Virus record (IMG/VR): IMGVR_UViG_3300009314_000009
Location: 1-64,000 of that record
Source: a virus
Strand: one strand, 5' to 3'
Length of the DNA stretch: 64,000 bases
Shown piece after piece: positions 47,852 to 57,556 of the stretch. Made by a program: the position numbers and the translations under genes. Each line of letters opens with the position of its first letter. Position 1 is the stretch's first letter. Below the pieces are notes generated by a model. That model worked only from the letters and a program-made list of their open reading frames with translations, made no database searches and was not told the DNA's origin.

Positions 47852-48604
47852 TTAACCTTTAATCACGGGGTTCCCAGAAACAATTTGGCCCCCAGTTAAT
47901 GGGATAGGAGCACCCACATATGCCGGTGGGTTTCCTGAAGGCAAAAAAGCTCCTGAAGCTAACATAGCTGCTGCTATAGCATTCACGTCAATAATAGATA
48001 AAGTGGTGGTCACGGGATCTGTAACCCTAGCCACATCCAAACTGCCTCCATTTAAAACAACATTTGATCCATCTATTTCTATAGTAGCAGAACCATTATC
48101 AAAAGTTATTTTTCCAGATGAATCAATTGTAATGGTCCCTGAATTATTAGTGATTATAATATTACCATCTTTATCTATAGATATTTTGGGAGCGCCACTC
48201 AAATCAATACCATCTGGTAACAATCCTCCTAAAACTATAGCATTGGTCAATTGGTGATCACTTAAATCATCAGGAGAAGAGATTGTTGAGCCGTCACTGG
48301 CTTTCCATTCGCCAATACCATAATCAGTAAAACCTACAAGCACATCATCCCCGGGTTGGTATTCAATATCTAAAACGCAACTCAGGCCTCCCATAAAAAC
48401 TACAGGTACATCCGAAATAGTTTTCAATTCAATTTCCTGACCTTTAAAAGTGATATATTTAACCAAAGGAGTTATCTCAGCGCGTTTATTGTTTTTATCA
48501 TAACTTTCAATTTTAGCAGGAGTGCAACAATGAACGTCATGAAGCATTCTGCGAACTACTTCAGGAATGACTTGTGCCATAGTTTCCATTTCTTTTCCAG
48601 ACAT
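47852..48604 (-). CDS. baseplate spike, gpV/gp45-like (250 aa)
   Basis: The N-terminal half is an OB-like domain (AEITPLVKYITFKG, then DVPVVF and QPGDDVLVGF as in Gp138/gp45 N-domains). Residues ~140-180 have short alternating I-x-I/D-x-G strands of a triple-stranded beta helix. The C-terminus is Gly/Pro-rich. It forms the membrane-piercing spike at the tail tip. AGGAG precedes ATG. Confidence 0.75.
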   Translation of the reverse strand: MSGKEMETMAQVIPEVVRRMLHDVHCCTPAKIESYDKNNKRAEITPLVKYITFKGQEIELKTISDVPVVFMGGLSCVLDIEYQPGDDVLVGFTDYGIGEWKASDGSTISSPDDLSDHQLTNAIVLGGLLPDGIDLSGAPKISIDKDGNIIITNNSGTITIDSSGKITFDNGSATIEIDGSNVVLNGGSLDVARVTDPVTTTLSIIDVNAIAAAMLASGAFLPSGNPPAYVGAPIPLTGGQIVSGNPVIKG

Positions 48605-48605
48605 G

Positions 48606-49463
48606 TCACACTCCTATTGCTTCACCACGGACCACATATGGTGTTGTTCCATAATTAGCCCCGGTAAAAGTACATTTATCCACTACGTACAACCCGTTTA
48701 TATCTCTCTTGTTATCTACGTTTACAAATTTATTAGGGATAATCTGTGGGTTTAAAATTGATTTAAAAACAATCTTTCTGCTAAGTTTTTTCTCTTCTTT
48801 TTTTCCTTTATTTTTAGTTGAAACTAATTTAGAAGCGGTTAACAATCCGGTTTCTGGACGTAAATCAGTTGTAGTAACTTCCTGAGGGTTGGCTTCACTT
48901 GAAATGATTAAAGAATCATTATCAATAAAAATGATCAAACCTTCTTTTTCCACAATCTCTTTACAATATCGTAAAGCTTGTTTTGGGGTACCGGTAAAAA
49001 CATAACCATTTTTCAAAGTAATACCAGTTACATTTTCAATACCGTATAAAGCCAATCCCATCACATTTGCTATTTCTTGAATAGGTCCTGATATTCCTGT
49101 GTTGGGTCCGTAAGCAAGTGAAACTGTTACTGATTTTAAATCTATTGAAGAACTTTGAAGGCTATTTGATTCTATATCTACATATGTATCATAACCATTA
49201 TAACCGGGAACTGCTGAAGTGATTTGCCCAATATAAATAACACCGGTGCCTTCATCTTCATAACCAGCCTCTAAAACTATGCTTTTGCCTTTTTTTAAAA
49301 TATTGTTGGTAGTATTTTTGGTCACATTAAAAATACGTATTTTGGCTTTATTAGATTTGAATTGACGATCACGGGTAACTTCAAAACGTAAATGTAAAGC
49401 ACTTATTTCTAAAGCTTCGATTAAATCACCGGCCTTCAATATGATCTTTTTCTTATAAGCCAA
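48606..49463 (-). CDS. baseplate hub protein, gp27/gpD-like (285 aa)
   Basis: Starts at TTG 49463, overlapping the previous stop, with GGGAG upstream. The N-terminal strands L-R-F-E-V-T-R and K-I-R-I-F-N-V, followed by G-Y-E-D-E-G-T-G-V-I-Y-I-G-Q-I, are characteristic of hub proteins (Mu gp44/T4 gp27 tube-like domains). It adapts the sixfold tube to the threefold spike. Confidence 0.7.
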   Translation of the reverse strand: MAYKKKIILKAGDLIEALEISALHLRFEVTRDRQFKSNKAKIRIFNVTKNTTNNILKKGKSIVLEAGYEDEGTGVIYIGQITSAVPGYNGYDTYVDIESNSLQSSSIDLKSVTVSLAYGPNTGISGPIQEIANVMGLALYGIENVTGITLKNGYVFTGTPKQALRYCKEIVEKEGLIIFIDNDSLIISSEANPQEVTTTDLRPETGLLTASKLVSTKNKGKKEEKKLSRKIVFKSILNPQIIPNKFVNVDNKRDINGLYVVDKCTFTGANYGTTPYVVRGEAIGV

Positions 49464-49803
49464 CGTTGGTCTCCCAATTGTTATATTCTTCCTCAGTTAT
49501 ATAAAGAAGGTCCCACCCTTTTCCAAAATTATCATAAGTTATTTCATCACCAATTTCTTTATCAGTTTTCCAAATAATTAAAGCACCTTTCAAACTGGTA
49601 GGTATATTTTCAGTAAGTGGGTACCCGGGGACCCCTTTTATACCAGTAGCTCTTTTGCCAGTATCAGGTTCCAAATATTCATTAATCATCCAAAATTCAG
49701 TCAAAGTGTTCCAAATAAAACGCAAATTAATACGGATATCCTCAACCAAAAAATTGATTGAGAAATCTGAACTCACATCTGGAAAAACTGAGATTTTTTC
49801 CAT
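49453..49803 (-). CDS. baseplate protein, DUF6983-like (116 aa)
   Basis: Compact beta protein with LRFIWNTLTEFWMINEY, VPGYPLTE and GALIIWKTDKEIGD, then Y-D-N-F-G-K-G-W-D-L. This matches from memory a small conserved baseplate/tail protein between the Dit-like and hub genes of Mu-type myophages. Starts immediately after the previous gene. Confidence 0.6.
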   Translation of the reverse strand: MEKISVFPDVSSDFSINFLVEDIRINLRFIWNTLTEFWMINEYLEPDTGKRATGIKGVPGYPLTENIPTSLKGALIIWKTDKEIGDEITYDNFGKGWDLLYITEEEYNNWETNVGL

Positions 49804-50456
49804 TATGGACCCCCAAAAGATTTGAGTGGCGCTCCCAAATATTCAGGGAATGAAAATGCACTTAATACTCTTCCAGGTCTCTGTTCTCCTGCATTTGCAT
49901 TGGGACTTACTCTTTGTTTATCTTTATCTTTTTTTAAATCTTTGGTTTTTGGTCTTTTTATTTGGGTTGCTTCAATATTAACTTCTTTCAATTGAACTGT
50001 CCGAAACTCTTGGAAATTTATCATGAATCCCTGAGCTTCCCCGGTCTTACCATCTCTTTTAGCTTCTACACTAGTGATTATGTAATTTTCATAATATTTC
50101 AAAGTTGTTACAATATTAACCGGCTCCGCATTATCTTTATAATATTCAAGCTCATCAAAAACTTCCTGAGCACTATTGCTGAAAAGCTCCCCTCTTTGTA
50201 ATCCAAAATTAGTTATGTAACCTTCAATTGAACCTTTTCGTATTTTTTGTTGTATATGATCAGTAAAAGGGCTGCCATCTTCAACAGGATGAGTTGTTGC
50301 TTTAATCTCCCATTTATGTTTTTCTGCTAAAAGAAGATCAAACATAATAATGATATCACCGGTTTCTGAACTATCTATTGTCATAGCCCGATTACGCCCC
50401 AAAAACATTGCGGCATTTGTAGTAAAACTCTCATATCTTCCCGGCACTACAGGCAT
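49803..50456 (-). CDS. Dit-like baseplate/tail protein (217 aa)
   Basis: The N-terminal half contains T-T-H-P-V-E-D-G-S-P-F-T-D-H-I, then I-E-G-Y-I-T-N, the signature of Dit-like N-terminal domains in phages with DUF3383 sheaths. The C-terminal 60 residues are Lys/Pro-rich and flexible. It links the tube to the hub. Follows the tape measure gene by direct abutment. Confidence 0.65.
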   Translation of the reverse strand: MPVVPGRYESFTTNAAMFLGRNRAMTIDSSETGDIIIMFDLLLAEKHKWEIKATTHPVEDGSPFTDHIQQKIRKGSIEGYITNFGLQRGELFSNSAQEVFDELEYYKDNAEPVNIVTTLKYYENYIITSVEAKRDGKTGEAQGFMINFQEFRTVQLKEVNIEATQIKRPKTKDLKKDKDKQRVSPNANAGEQRPGRVLSAFSFPEYLGAPLKSFGGP

Positions 50457-52654
50457 CAGTCAAACTCCCTTATAAGATCACGAAGTTGTTCTGCGGTTCC
50501 TTCAGCAATTTCAGTACTTATTTCCAGTGGCGGGGTATCTGCTGGAGCTCCATCTAAATTAACTTCAGCTTTGATTTCTCCTATTTGTATGATAGGAGCT
50601 GGTTTGGGTCCTCCAAAAGGATTAACCCCGGGCAATGAACCTCCTGGTATAGCTGGTAAAGGTTGTCTAGCTTGTTCAACAAGTTTGTCATAATCAATCC
50701 TTTTTAAAGCTTCAGGCATTTTATCCAGTATCTCAGGTATTGGGGCTAAAGTGTCTTGGACCGCAGTTTTAAGAGTATCAGCCATTTTAAAAATTGGATC
50801 TAAACTACCTCCTCCAAAACCTCCAGCTGTAAGCCCACCGCCTCCAGGTAGTTGTCGTGAGAGTTTTCGAACATCTATTTTTTCGGGTTCTGCTTTTGGT
50901 AAAAAGCCCCTTATTAAACGTACAATTATGCTTTTATTAGCCATTTCATCAAGTTTTTTGCTTAAGGCTTCAGTGGCTTTCGGGAGATCGAACCAGAAAA
51001 CATTGAGCAATATATCAATTACACCCAATAGAGGGTCTAAGTCTCTGAGTATCCCAGAAGCCCATTTGTCAAAAGACTCGGCCAACATTTCAAATTTATC
51101 TAACCATCCTGTCATAGGACCTTTGTCCACGTCTGAGGCTGCATCGAATAATCTACCAATACCATTAAGCACCCTTTCTATAATAGTTGTAAAAGGATTC
51201 AAAAAGATGCCGGCTATTTTAACTAATTTGCTGCCAGTGTTAGCCACTATTTTTAAAGCCCCTCCCACAACAGAAGACATAATCCTAATACCTTTTGTTA
51301 TTATCGATACCATGAATCCGAGTGGGCTTAATAACACACCTAAACCTTTTACTAAAGGAGGCAAAACATTTACCGCAGTAGCTACTATATCAGTCAAAAT
51401 ATTACCAAGCCCAGAATCTTTAACAAAGCTTACCATTGCTGTTTCCATCTTGGAAGCAAAAAGAGCCATTCGACCAGATAAACCTTGAAAAGCAACATCT
51501 GCAGCTTGTTCAGCTACACCACTGCTTTCTCTAATATTTTTTAAATTTTCATCCAATTCGCTCGACATTTGTACTAAAGCCAAAAGAGCTCTTTTACCCC
51601 GGGAAGCTTGGGCAAAACCGTCTTGAGTGAAAGCAAACATGTCCTCTTTAGACAATTCGGATAAAGTTTTAACTAAACCTTCAAAATCTGTAAATTCCCC
51701 TGTAGCTGTGTTCATAAAACGTTCTAAATCAATATTGATATCTTTTAAAGCTTTTTTAAATTTAGTGCGTTTGGATTCTGCTAAAAGATTACGGAATAAA
51801 GTTCCACCTAATTCCCTTTTTAGCCCAGCTTTTGCTAGTATACCTAGTGAGGCAGCCACTTGTGCAATATCCAATCCACTTTGTTTTGCTTCGGTACCTA
51901 CTGTAGCAAAACCACTACCCATACCTGCAACAGTTTGTGTCGTCAATGTAGCACTTTTAACAAGTACATCATTAATATGCGTTAAATCTTTAACAGCTAA
52001 ACCTTGAGCACTCATTATATCAGTAGCAATATCAGCTGCCCTCCCAAGGTCCATATTAGCAGCTGCGGCAAGTTGTAGTGTGCCCGGGAGAGCTCCAATC
52101 ACTTCGTCAACTTCTAAACCAGCTTGGGCCAGGAATTTTTCAGCTTCAGCTGCTTGTGAAATGGTAAAAATACTGGCTTCACCGGCCTTGAGGGCAGCTT
52201 CTTCCAATTTTTCCATATTATCAGACGTGGCTAATGTAACCCGCTGTACACTTTTCATACCTTTTTCAAATTCAAGGTATTTTTGAACGGCAGTGGTTAA
52301 AGCTTGAACAGCTTTAACCACTCCATAAATAGCAACACCCGCTGCTATTGCTGTAGGTGTTATTCCTCCCAAAAATTGACCAATAATAGGTATTTGTTGC
52401 GCCATGGAGCGTAACGGCCCCAAAATATTGCCAAATGAAGTTTCCATTCGGGTATTGAAAGCATTCATTTTATCGGTTACACGTCCCAAACCAGTTCCAA
52501 TTTTTTCCTTGGTTTTTTGCGCGAATTTACGATATTTGGCGTCAAGTTTTTCAAGGGCTTGTTTGCCTTTGTTTATTTTCTTGTTCCATTTATCTAATTT
52601 GGCTTCATCAACCTGAATCCCAAATTTTGTTAGTAGTTCGCGAATTACTGGCAT
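50456..52654 (-). CDS. tape measure protein, TP901-type (732 aa)
   Basis: Residues ~120-350 match the TP901-1 core: MEKLEEAALKAGEAS, then AAEAEKFLAQAG, D-I-M-S-A-Q-G-L and F-A-T-V-G-T-E-A-K. Hydrophobic segments at ~410-480 resemble membrane-inserting parts. The end is Gly/Pro-rich. The size predicts a fairly short tail of around 100 nm by the usual length rule. No peptidase motif seen. Confidence 0.9.
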   Translation of the reverse strand: MPVIRELLTKFGIQVDEAKLDKWNKKINKGKQALEKLDAKYRKFAQKTKEKIGTGLGRVTDKMNAFNTRMETSFGNILGPLRSMAQQIPIIGQFLGGITPTAIAAGVAIYGVVKAVQALTTAVQKYLEFEKGMKSVQRVTLATSDNMEKLEEAALKAGEASIFTISQAAEAEKFLAQAGLEVDEVIGALPGTLQLAAAANMDLGRAADIATDIMSAQGLAVKDLTHINDVLVKSATLTTQTVAGMGSGFATVGTEAKQSGLDIAQVAASLGILAKAGLKRELGGTLFRNLLAESKRTKFKKALKDINIDLERFMNTATGEFTDFEGLVKTLSELSKEDMFAFTQDGFAQASRGKRALLALVQMSSELDENLKNIRESSGVAEQAADVAFQGLSGRMALFASKMETAMVSFVKDSGLGNILTDIVATAVNVLPPLVKGLGVLLSPLGFMVSIITKGIRIMSSVVGGALKIVANTGSKLVKIAGIFLNPFTTIIERVLNGIGRLFDAASDVDKGPMTGWLDKFEMLAESFDKWASGILRDLDPLLGVIDILLNVFWFDLPKATEALSKKLDEMANKSIIVRLIRGFLPKAEPEKIDVRKLSRQLPGGGGLTAGGFGGGSLDPIFKMADTLKTAVQDTLAPIPEILDKMPEALKRIDYDKLVEQARQPLPAIPGGSLPGVNPFGGPKPAPIIQIGEIKAEVNLDGAPADTPPLEISTEIAEGTAEQLRDLIREFD

Positions 52655-52960
52655 TTATCTACCTTGTATTGCTGCGTTTATAGTTTCTCTCAGTTTTCTT
52701 TCATCTTCCTTGAAAGCTTTTTTACCTTCATCGGCTAATTTGACGGCTTCATCCATATCCAACAAGGAATTTATTTTGAGTAATTCTGGAAAGGTTATTG
52801 TGTTGTAATCTGCCAGGGTGACTTTGCCAGCTTTATAAGCTCTCCAGAATGGCCACTCAATTTTCATTTCCTCATTTAATTCGCCAATATCACCTAATTC
52901 CTCTAATCTTCGTTTTCTGTCGTCGATTCCTCGCTCAATGTATTTATTGTCTGAAGCCAT
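52655..52960 (-). CDS. tail assembly chaperone C-part (gpGT-like, 101 aa)
   Basis: Highly charged helical protein just before the tape measure gene, overlapping the upstream chaperone ORF by 58 nt in the -1 frame. This is the classical place of a programmed -1 frameshift pair. No canonical X-XXY-YYZ heptamer is seen in the overlap (an A4 run near 52914 is the only candidate), and the ATG at 52960 has a weak GGT site, so reinitiation is possible. Confidence 0.6.
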   Translation of the reverse strand: MASDNKYIERGIDDRKRRLEELGDIGELNEEMKIEWPFWRAYKAGKVTLADYNTITFPELLKINSLLDMDEAVKLADEGKKAFKEDERKLRETINAAIQGR

Positions 52961-53469
52961 TGACCAAAATCGCCTGTCACCCGTCTCAAGAAAGGGAAAC
53001 GATTAAAACGCATAACCTCCAACATAAGCACAAAGATAGCATCAGGCATAATACCTGAAAAAGCCTGATCATAAGTATCGGCATCAACCACTTTAACTGG
53101 GGCTGATTTAGGTTGCATTACATCCATACCTTTAAACATTACCAATACCAAATCTACAAATTCTTCTACAGACATTGATTTTGATAAATCCTGTAAAGAT
53201 TCTGTGAGAGCTTTAATAAAAGGTTGAACTTCAGAAATATCTAAAGTCAATAAAGATTTTAGATCAAATTTTTCACCAGTAACCCACATACCTTTTTCTT
53301 TAAGCATTTGTATAATTGTAAACCCTATTTGAACAGGTCCATTTAATACAGAGGATGCTGGTGAAGTTAATTTCCAAGCACAACGTAAAACATCTGTGCC
53401 TTTCATAGGAAAGAATTGGAAGGTTGTCCCCTCCAATTCTACCGAATGAACTTTATCATCTAATGCCAT
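52903..53469 (-). CDS. tail assembly chaperone N-part (gpG-like, 188 aa)
   Basis: A 188-aa helical protein between tube and tape measure, positionally the tail chaperone. It starts with a small beta segment (SVELEGTTFQFFPM) as in other sheath-phage chaperones. The last 20 codons overlap the 101-aa ORF. Confidence 0.6.
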   Translation of the reverse strand: MALDDKVHSVELEGTTFQFFPMKGTDVLRCAWKLTSPASSVLNGPVQIGFTIIQMLKEKGMWVTGEKFDLKSLLTLDISEVQPFIKALTESLQDLSKSMSVEEFVDLVLVMFKGMDVMQPKSAPVKVVDADTYDQAFSGIMPDAIFVLMLEVMRFNRFPFLRRVTGDFGQWLQTINTLSEESTTENED

Positions 53470-53491
53470 AATTCCCTACCTTTATTTATTT

Positions 53492-53926
53492 TTACAGCAC
53501 TGTACCACCTAAAAAGGTTGCAGCTGGTCCGGTGTCAAACACCCAAACATTTGCATCTGCTTCTCTTTTTAAACTAGCATCAGCCATTTTAATTATCCAA
53601 GCATGAAGACAAGTAACCAATGAAAGCCCATTAAGGTCTTTGGAAAGCCATGGAAGCTTATTTACATTGGTTAGAGCATCTACATTATGAAGCCCGGACA
53701 AAATGTCATTCAACGGATTGGTTTTAAGAAGATTTACTGTAATCAATTTGTGATGATTATTTAGATTGGCTCTTTCCCGTGTACCGTCCACACCGGTTTT
53801 AGAACCAAACATATCATCTGGGCTCACAATTGAAATACCTTCTTCATCAACTCCTGTAAAAGTTATACCACCCCAGGTGTGTACCCAACTTTTAAAATCG
53901 TATGTATTTACTACTGGATTAATCAT
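53492..53926 (-). CDS. tail tube protein, DUF3277-like (144 aa)
   Basis: Beta-rich with Y-D-F-K-S-W-V-H-T-W-G-G-I-T-F-T-G-V-D-E-G-I-S-type opening, then D-G-T-R-E-R-A-N and NLLKTNPLNDILSGL, matching the DUF3277 tube family. Located directly after the sheath gene. AAGGAGTATG precedes ATG 53926. Confidence 0.75.
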   Translation of the reverse strand: MINPVVNTYDFKSWVHTWGGITFTGVDEEGISIVSPDDMFGSKTGVDGTRERANLNNHHKLITVNLLKTNPLNDILSGLHNVDALTNVNKLPWLSKDLNGLSLVTCLHAWIIKMADASLKREADANVWVFDTGPAATFLGGTVL

Positions 53927-53938
53927 TTTTCATACTCC

Positions 53939-55438
53939 TTATGCGTATGTTACACCCTGGATAACCCATTCTTCAAAAGCTCCTTGAAGTCGGGCACTCC
54001 ATTCTATTTTATCCAATTTACGGGCAGCGCGGTTAGTTTCGCTAATTTCAGTAATATCTGGAATTGTTATTGAAATAGTATCACTATCAATGAACCATAC
54101 AGAGGCTTCACTCAATGCGGCACGTAATTCGTTTTCACTTGTAGCTATACCAGGATTGTTTGCTGGCACTTTGCGTTCACCGGCACTACTTCTGGTTGCC
54201 AAGCCCCATAACTTGGTTTGAATAAGATCATTTAACCAATCGGTACCCCGTACAACATCAAGAGGGGTTCCATCAGTCATACGACCTTTGTACAACACAT
54301 TTATGCCTTTAATGCGTGTGTAAATGTTACCGCTTCTTGGAGTAGCTCCTTGGGGATCAAAAACAAAATCCAAAATGGTTTCATTTGCTTCAATCGGGGT
54401 GACTCCGGTAATAGTTTTATATGCGAAAGTCTGGGAAGCAGGTTGAAAAGGAAATCCTTCAGCCAGAGCTCCTACAGCAAACCATTCACATGCAGCAGGA
54501 GTAATATGCTGGGCATCTTGTTCCTGTGGGTTATACATAATTATGGTACGTTTAAGTGCCAGATTACCAAAGTAAGTGAATAGATCATCAGTACCTGGGG
54601 TACTACCTGCGTCATAACCTAATACCACTGTACCGGCTGCTAAATTGAATAAAGTAGCCACTGTAATATCAGTACCACCTCCAGAAGGAGCTGTGATTGT
54701 AATTGAGCTGGTTGAATCTACGGTATCTGAAGCAATTTTTAACCGAGTACCTACCACTGTACAAGTTGCTCCGGTAAGAGCAGTATCAATCACTGTAGCC
54801 ACTTCAGACAAAGTAGTTACTGGTGTACTAAAATCAAGTGCGGTGATTTGAACAGCAGCAGCTCCATCAATACTTATACCAAAAGCTCCATCAGAAACGG
54901 CTGCCCAAGCAGCAATAGTTCCTGCGGTTCCCCCAATAGTATAACCAGCTGAAGCAACACGGGTATAATTAATACAACCTTCATCCGCAGTTGCGTGAGC
55001 AAAAATACGGCTTTTGGTTTCTACCCATCCAGCAATAGCTTGTAAATTTGTTTTTCTTGTAGATGTGGTCCAATCTGATTCTTCTACAATTGTTAAACCA
55101 TACCAACCCGAATATTCATCATGAATAGCGGTAAGGGCTTCAGGCCATCCGGCATCCCCTGAATCTTTTCTTCCTAAAACAAATTGTCCAGGGTTTGGAT
55201 TCTGAGCAAAAAGACGTTTAGCAGCAGCATAAACATCACTGTCAGATCCCCATCCATCAGTTACCACTGCGTCAAGACTGGCATATGAACGGTGTCTGGA
55301 TTCATTGTTAAGGAATGGTACTGTGGTGTCAAACTCGTCAAATTCTTTGACAAGCATAACGATCCCAAAACCTGCAGCAGCAGGAAAAGTCAAATCACCT
55401 GTGATGGTGCTCTGAATTATTTTGTCGATCATTGCCAT
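53939..55438 (-). CDS. contractile tail sheath, DUF3383-like (499 aa)
   Basis: Starts IDKIIQSTITGDL, has the F-G-I-V-M-L-V, Y-A-S-L-D-A-V and Q-F-V-L-G-R-K strands of DUF3383 sheaths, and ends with a conserved R-L-Q-G-A-F-E-E-W-V-I-Q-G strand-exchange tail. A beta module near ~180-270 (F-G-I-S-I-D-G-A-A, then a helix and L-K-I-A-S) interrupts the core and is shared with other virion proteins here. CAGGAGAATG upstream. Shows this is a myovirus. Confidence 0.9.
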   Translation of the reverse strand: MAMIDKIIQSTITGDLTFPAAAGFGIVMLVKEFDEFDTTVPFLNNESRHRSYASLDAVVTDGWGSDSDVYAAAKRLFAQNPNPGQFVLGRKDSGDAGWPEALTAIHDEYSGWYGLTIVEESDWTTSTRKTNLQAIAGWVETKSRIFAHATADEGCINYTRVASAGYTIGGTAGTIAAWAAVSDGAFGISIDGAAAVQITALDFSTPVTTLSEVATVIDTALTGATCTVVGTRLKIASDTVDSTSSITITAPSGGGTDITVATLFNLAAGTVVLGYDAGSTPGTDDLFTYFGNLALKRTIIMYNPQEQDAQHITPAACEWFAVGALAEGFPFQPASQTFAYKTITGVTPIEANETILDFVFDPQGATPRSGNIYTRIKGINVLYKGRMTDGTPLDVVRGTDWLNDLIQTKLWGLATRSSAGERKVPANNPGIATSENELRAALSEASVWFIDSDTISITIPDITEISETNRAARKLDKIEWSARLQGAFEEWVIQGVTYA

Positions 55439-55452
55439 GTTTCATTCTCCTG

Positions 55453-56055
55453 TTATTGTTGTTCTGTGTCAAAAGTGCCTGAAATTATAGTAGCAACGGA
55501 AGCGTTCTGAATACCAAAACTGCCAGAAATGCTTGCTATAAAATCTTGTTGGAAGGTTATACCATCCATAACACCTAAATTAACCGTCATCATGCTTTCT
55601 TCGTAATAGGTGTTGTCTACTTTGAAAGGTACCGACATGATACCACCTTCAAAACCTCTCAAAGCCATACTTTTACTTTTGAACAAACTTTTAACAGCAT
55701 GATGTGTCCAAGTTTTTTTAAGTATAGCCAATAATTTACCATCTCCATTTACTTCCCTGATCTCAACTAAAGCCTTATTATCAGTAATATGAGTATCATT
55801 GCTATAAGTTGACTCAGTTTCCGGCTTATCGAAATCATAATCAGTATCAACCCCCAATTCAATAGAATCAAGGCCGTTTTGCTTTTGTTCTGTAGGAGCG
55901 TAACCAATTACAATATGTTTATTTTCATTGGTTCCTTCAGAAGTATGACTTCTTTCAATTTTTATATCAAGAGAAGCTGGTAAAATGGTATCTGTGTTCA
56001 AAACAAGATCCACCCAATCATGTAAAACATTTTTAATTTCTTCTATACTGGTCAT
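55453..56055 (-). CDS. tail terminator/neck protein (200 aa)
   Basis: Between head-tail adaptor genes and the sheath, this is the position of the tail terminator (LIC_12616/gp12-like neck family). The opening M-T-S-I-E-E-I-K-N-V-L-H-D-W-V helix and a C-terminal G-S-F-G-I-Q-N-A-S strand support it weakly. Confidence 0.55.
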   Translation of the reverse strand: MTSIEEIKNVLHDWVDLVLNTDTILPASLDIKIERSHTSEGTNENKHIVIGYAPTEQKQNGLDSIELGVDTDYDFDKPETESTYSNDTHITDNKALVEIREVNGDGKLLAILKKTWTHHAVKSLFKSKSMALRGFEGGIMSVPFKVDNTYYEESMMTVNLGVMDGITFQQDFIASISGSFGIQNASVATIISGTFDTEQQ

Positions 56056-56408
56056 AAACCCACCGCTTTATTTGTTCTAGGGCTGGCCAGATATTTGTAA
56101 TGGTGTAAAGCTTTAAAAGGACCTTTAGCAGTATTTGGTAATTTCACTAAACATTCGTACCAATCATCCTCAAATAGTACATAAGTGCTTGTTACTTCTG
56201 ATTTTTTAGTGTTCAGTGGAATATTACTATAAACTTTTACAGTTCCCGCACCCCAGTTGCCTTCCGGAGCCAAGGCCAGGTCCTTACCTGTGGCCGGTTG
56301 TACATCACCTTTAAAAGTGGTTTGTACCCAATTTTTAGTGGTATCCAGTTTCACTTTGGTCACTGTATAATCTCTGCGCTGGTATGTTTCTTTATATAAC
56401 AAAGCCAT
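56052..56408 (-). CDS. head-tail connector-like protein (118 aa)
   Basis: Start at ATG 56408 overlapping the previous stop (TAATG) with GAGG upstream. Small beta protein (YTVTKVKLDTTKNWVQTTF) in the connector gene order. Probable head-closure or minor tail protein; no motif decides it. Confidence 0.5.
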   Translation of the reverse strand: MALLYKETYQRRDYTVTKVKLDTTKNWVQTTFKGDVQPATGKDLALAPEGNWGAGTVKVYSNIPLNTKKSEVTSTYVLFEDDWYECLVKLPNTAKGPFKALHHYKYLASPRTNKAVGL

Positions 56409-56881
56409 TAGCGCAACCTCTTCCAAGTAATAGCCCCACGCAAATTACCAGTGTCTACAAGTGGGATAGAATTTGGTGTTACTTTTTTACCACTGGGGCG
56501 TTTTTTGTAATTTGCACTTAATTTCTTGAATTTGAATTTAGTGAAAGCTTCTTTCAGAGCTCCTTCATAAAAGTTCCCTAAAAGAGCCATAGCAACTTCG
56601 GGGCGCATCCCGCCCATCATAACTTCTGCGGAAAGTTTAACAATTAATTTACGCATTTTAGCTTCGTTGGCGCGAAAAGTTCTGCCATGAACAGGTCGCG
56701 CTGGTATATTCATTTTTTTACTACCAAGCTCATGAGTGGCCATTAATTCAGCTAAATCAATTTCACCATCTTCAGTTTTTCCAGAATCTGAAAAATGACC
56801 AATACCAATAACAACAGTATCAAGCTTTTTAATATTGTTCATTATTTTGTTATAAAGCTTTTTTTTATCTCTTACACTCAT
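56408..56881 (-). CDS. tail completion/virion morphogenesis protein (157 aa)
   Basis: N-terminal helices and a basic centre, then a C-terminal I-P-L-V-D-T-G-N-L-R motif, the P-L-x-D-T-G-x-L-R hallmark of gpS/HK97 gp10-like tail completion proteins. ATGA overlap with the previous gene. Confidence 0.65.
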   Translation of the reverse strand: MSVRDKKKLYNKIMNNIKKLDTVVIGIGHFSDSGKTEDGEIDLAELMATHELGSKKMNIPARPVHGRTFRANEAKMRKLIVKLSAEVMMGGMRPEVAMALLGNFYEGALKEAFTKFKFKKLSANYKKRPSGKKVTPNSIPLVDTGNLRGAITWKRLR

Positions 56882-57549
56882 AAAGACATACTCCCAGTAC
56901 TCATCATACCAAAATTGGAGGTGCTTTTGAGCGATATCAAAGACACACCATAACGGGTTCTTGATAAATCGGCTTTTACTTCAGACCATTTATTATTTAT
57001 GTCTGAAGTGGCTCCATAAGTGATAGCCAGATCACCTTGTTTCACAGCTTTTACAGAACCGTTACCGACACTCGCGGTGTCATTTATATCTTCTGTAACC
57101 TGGGCATCTAAAGTCATTAAATGAGCAGTTCTAAGGGCCAGAGCATAATCATAATTACCTCTGAACCAAACAGAACTGATTAAAGTTTTAGCAAGAGCCA
57201 AAAAGGCATCCCGCAAAAAGGTATCTACTTCACCAATTGTCACAACAGCTTGCGAAGCACCACCAGTTACAGTGGCGCTTAGTAAGATTTCAAGACGTAC
57301 GGTGGTTACAGTTATCACCAATCCAGAACGCTCCGCAGATCCAACATAAGGGAGCGCAATTAGATTAGTAACAAGTTGATCCAAAGTGTCATCGGAGCTT
57401 CCAGAATAAGTGGCAGCAGCAGTTTGCCCGTTTACTGTAACTGAAATAACATTACCTGTTATTAAAGCAGTATCTAAACTGAGCCAGTTGGTTCTTACGT
57501 TAAACTGTGGCGCAATTAATTGTAAACGTTCAGTTGCTGTAGCCATCAT
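56878..57549 (-). CDS. head-tail connector, DUF4054-like, with beta insertion (223 aa)
   Basis: N- and C-terminal parts are helical as in DUF4054 adaptors (A-L-R-T-A-H-L-M-T-L helix, a G-D-L-A-I-T-Y region). Residues ~28-105 form an inserted beta module starting NVISVTVNGQTAAA, followed by a L-D-Q-L-V-T-N-L helix and L-V-I-T-V. The same kind of module is in three other virion proteins. Confidence 0.6.
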   Translation of the reverse strand: MMATATERLQLIAPQFNVRTNWLSLDTALITGNVISVTVNGQTAAATYSGSSDDTLDQLVTNLIALPYVGSAERSGLVITVTTVRLEILLSATVTGGASQAVVTIGEVDTFLRDAFLALAKTLISSVWFRGNYDYALALRTAHLMTLDAQVTEDINDTASVGNGSVKAVKQGDLAITYGATSDINNKWSEVKADLSRTRYGVSLISLKSTSNFGMMSTGSMSL

Positions 57550-57556
57550 TTATCCT

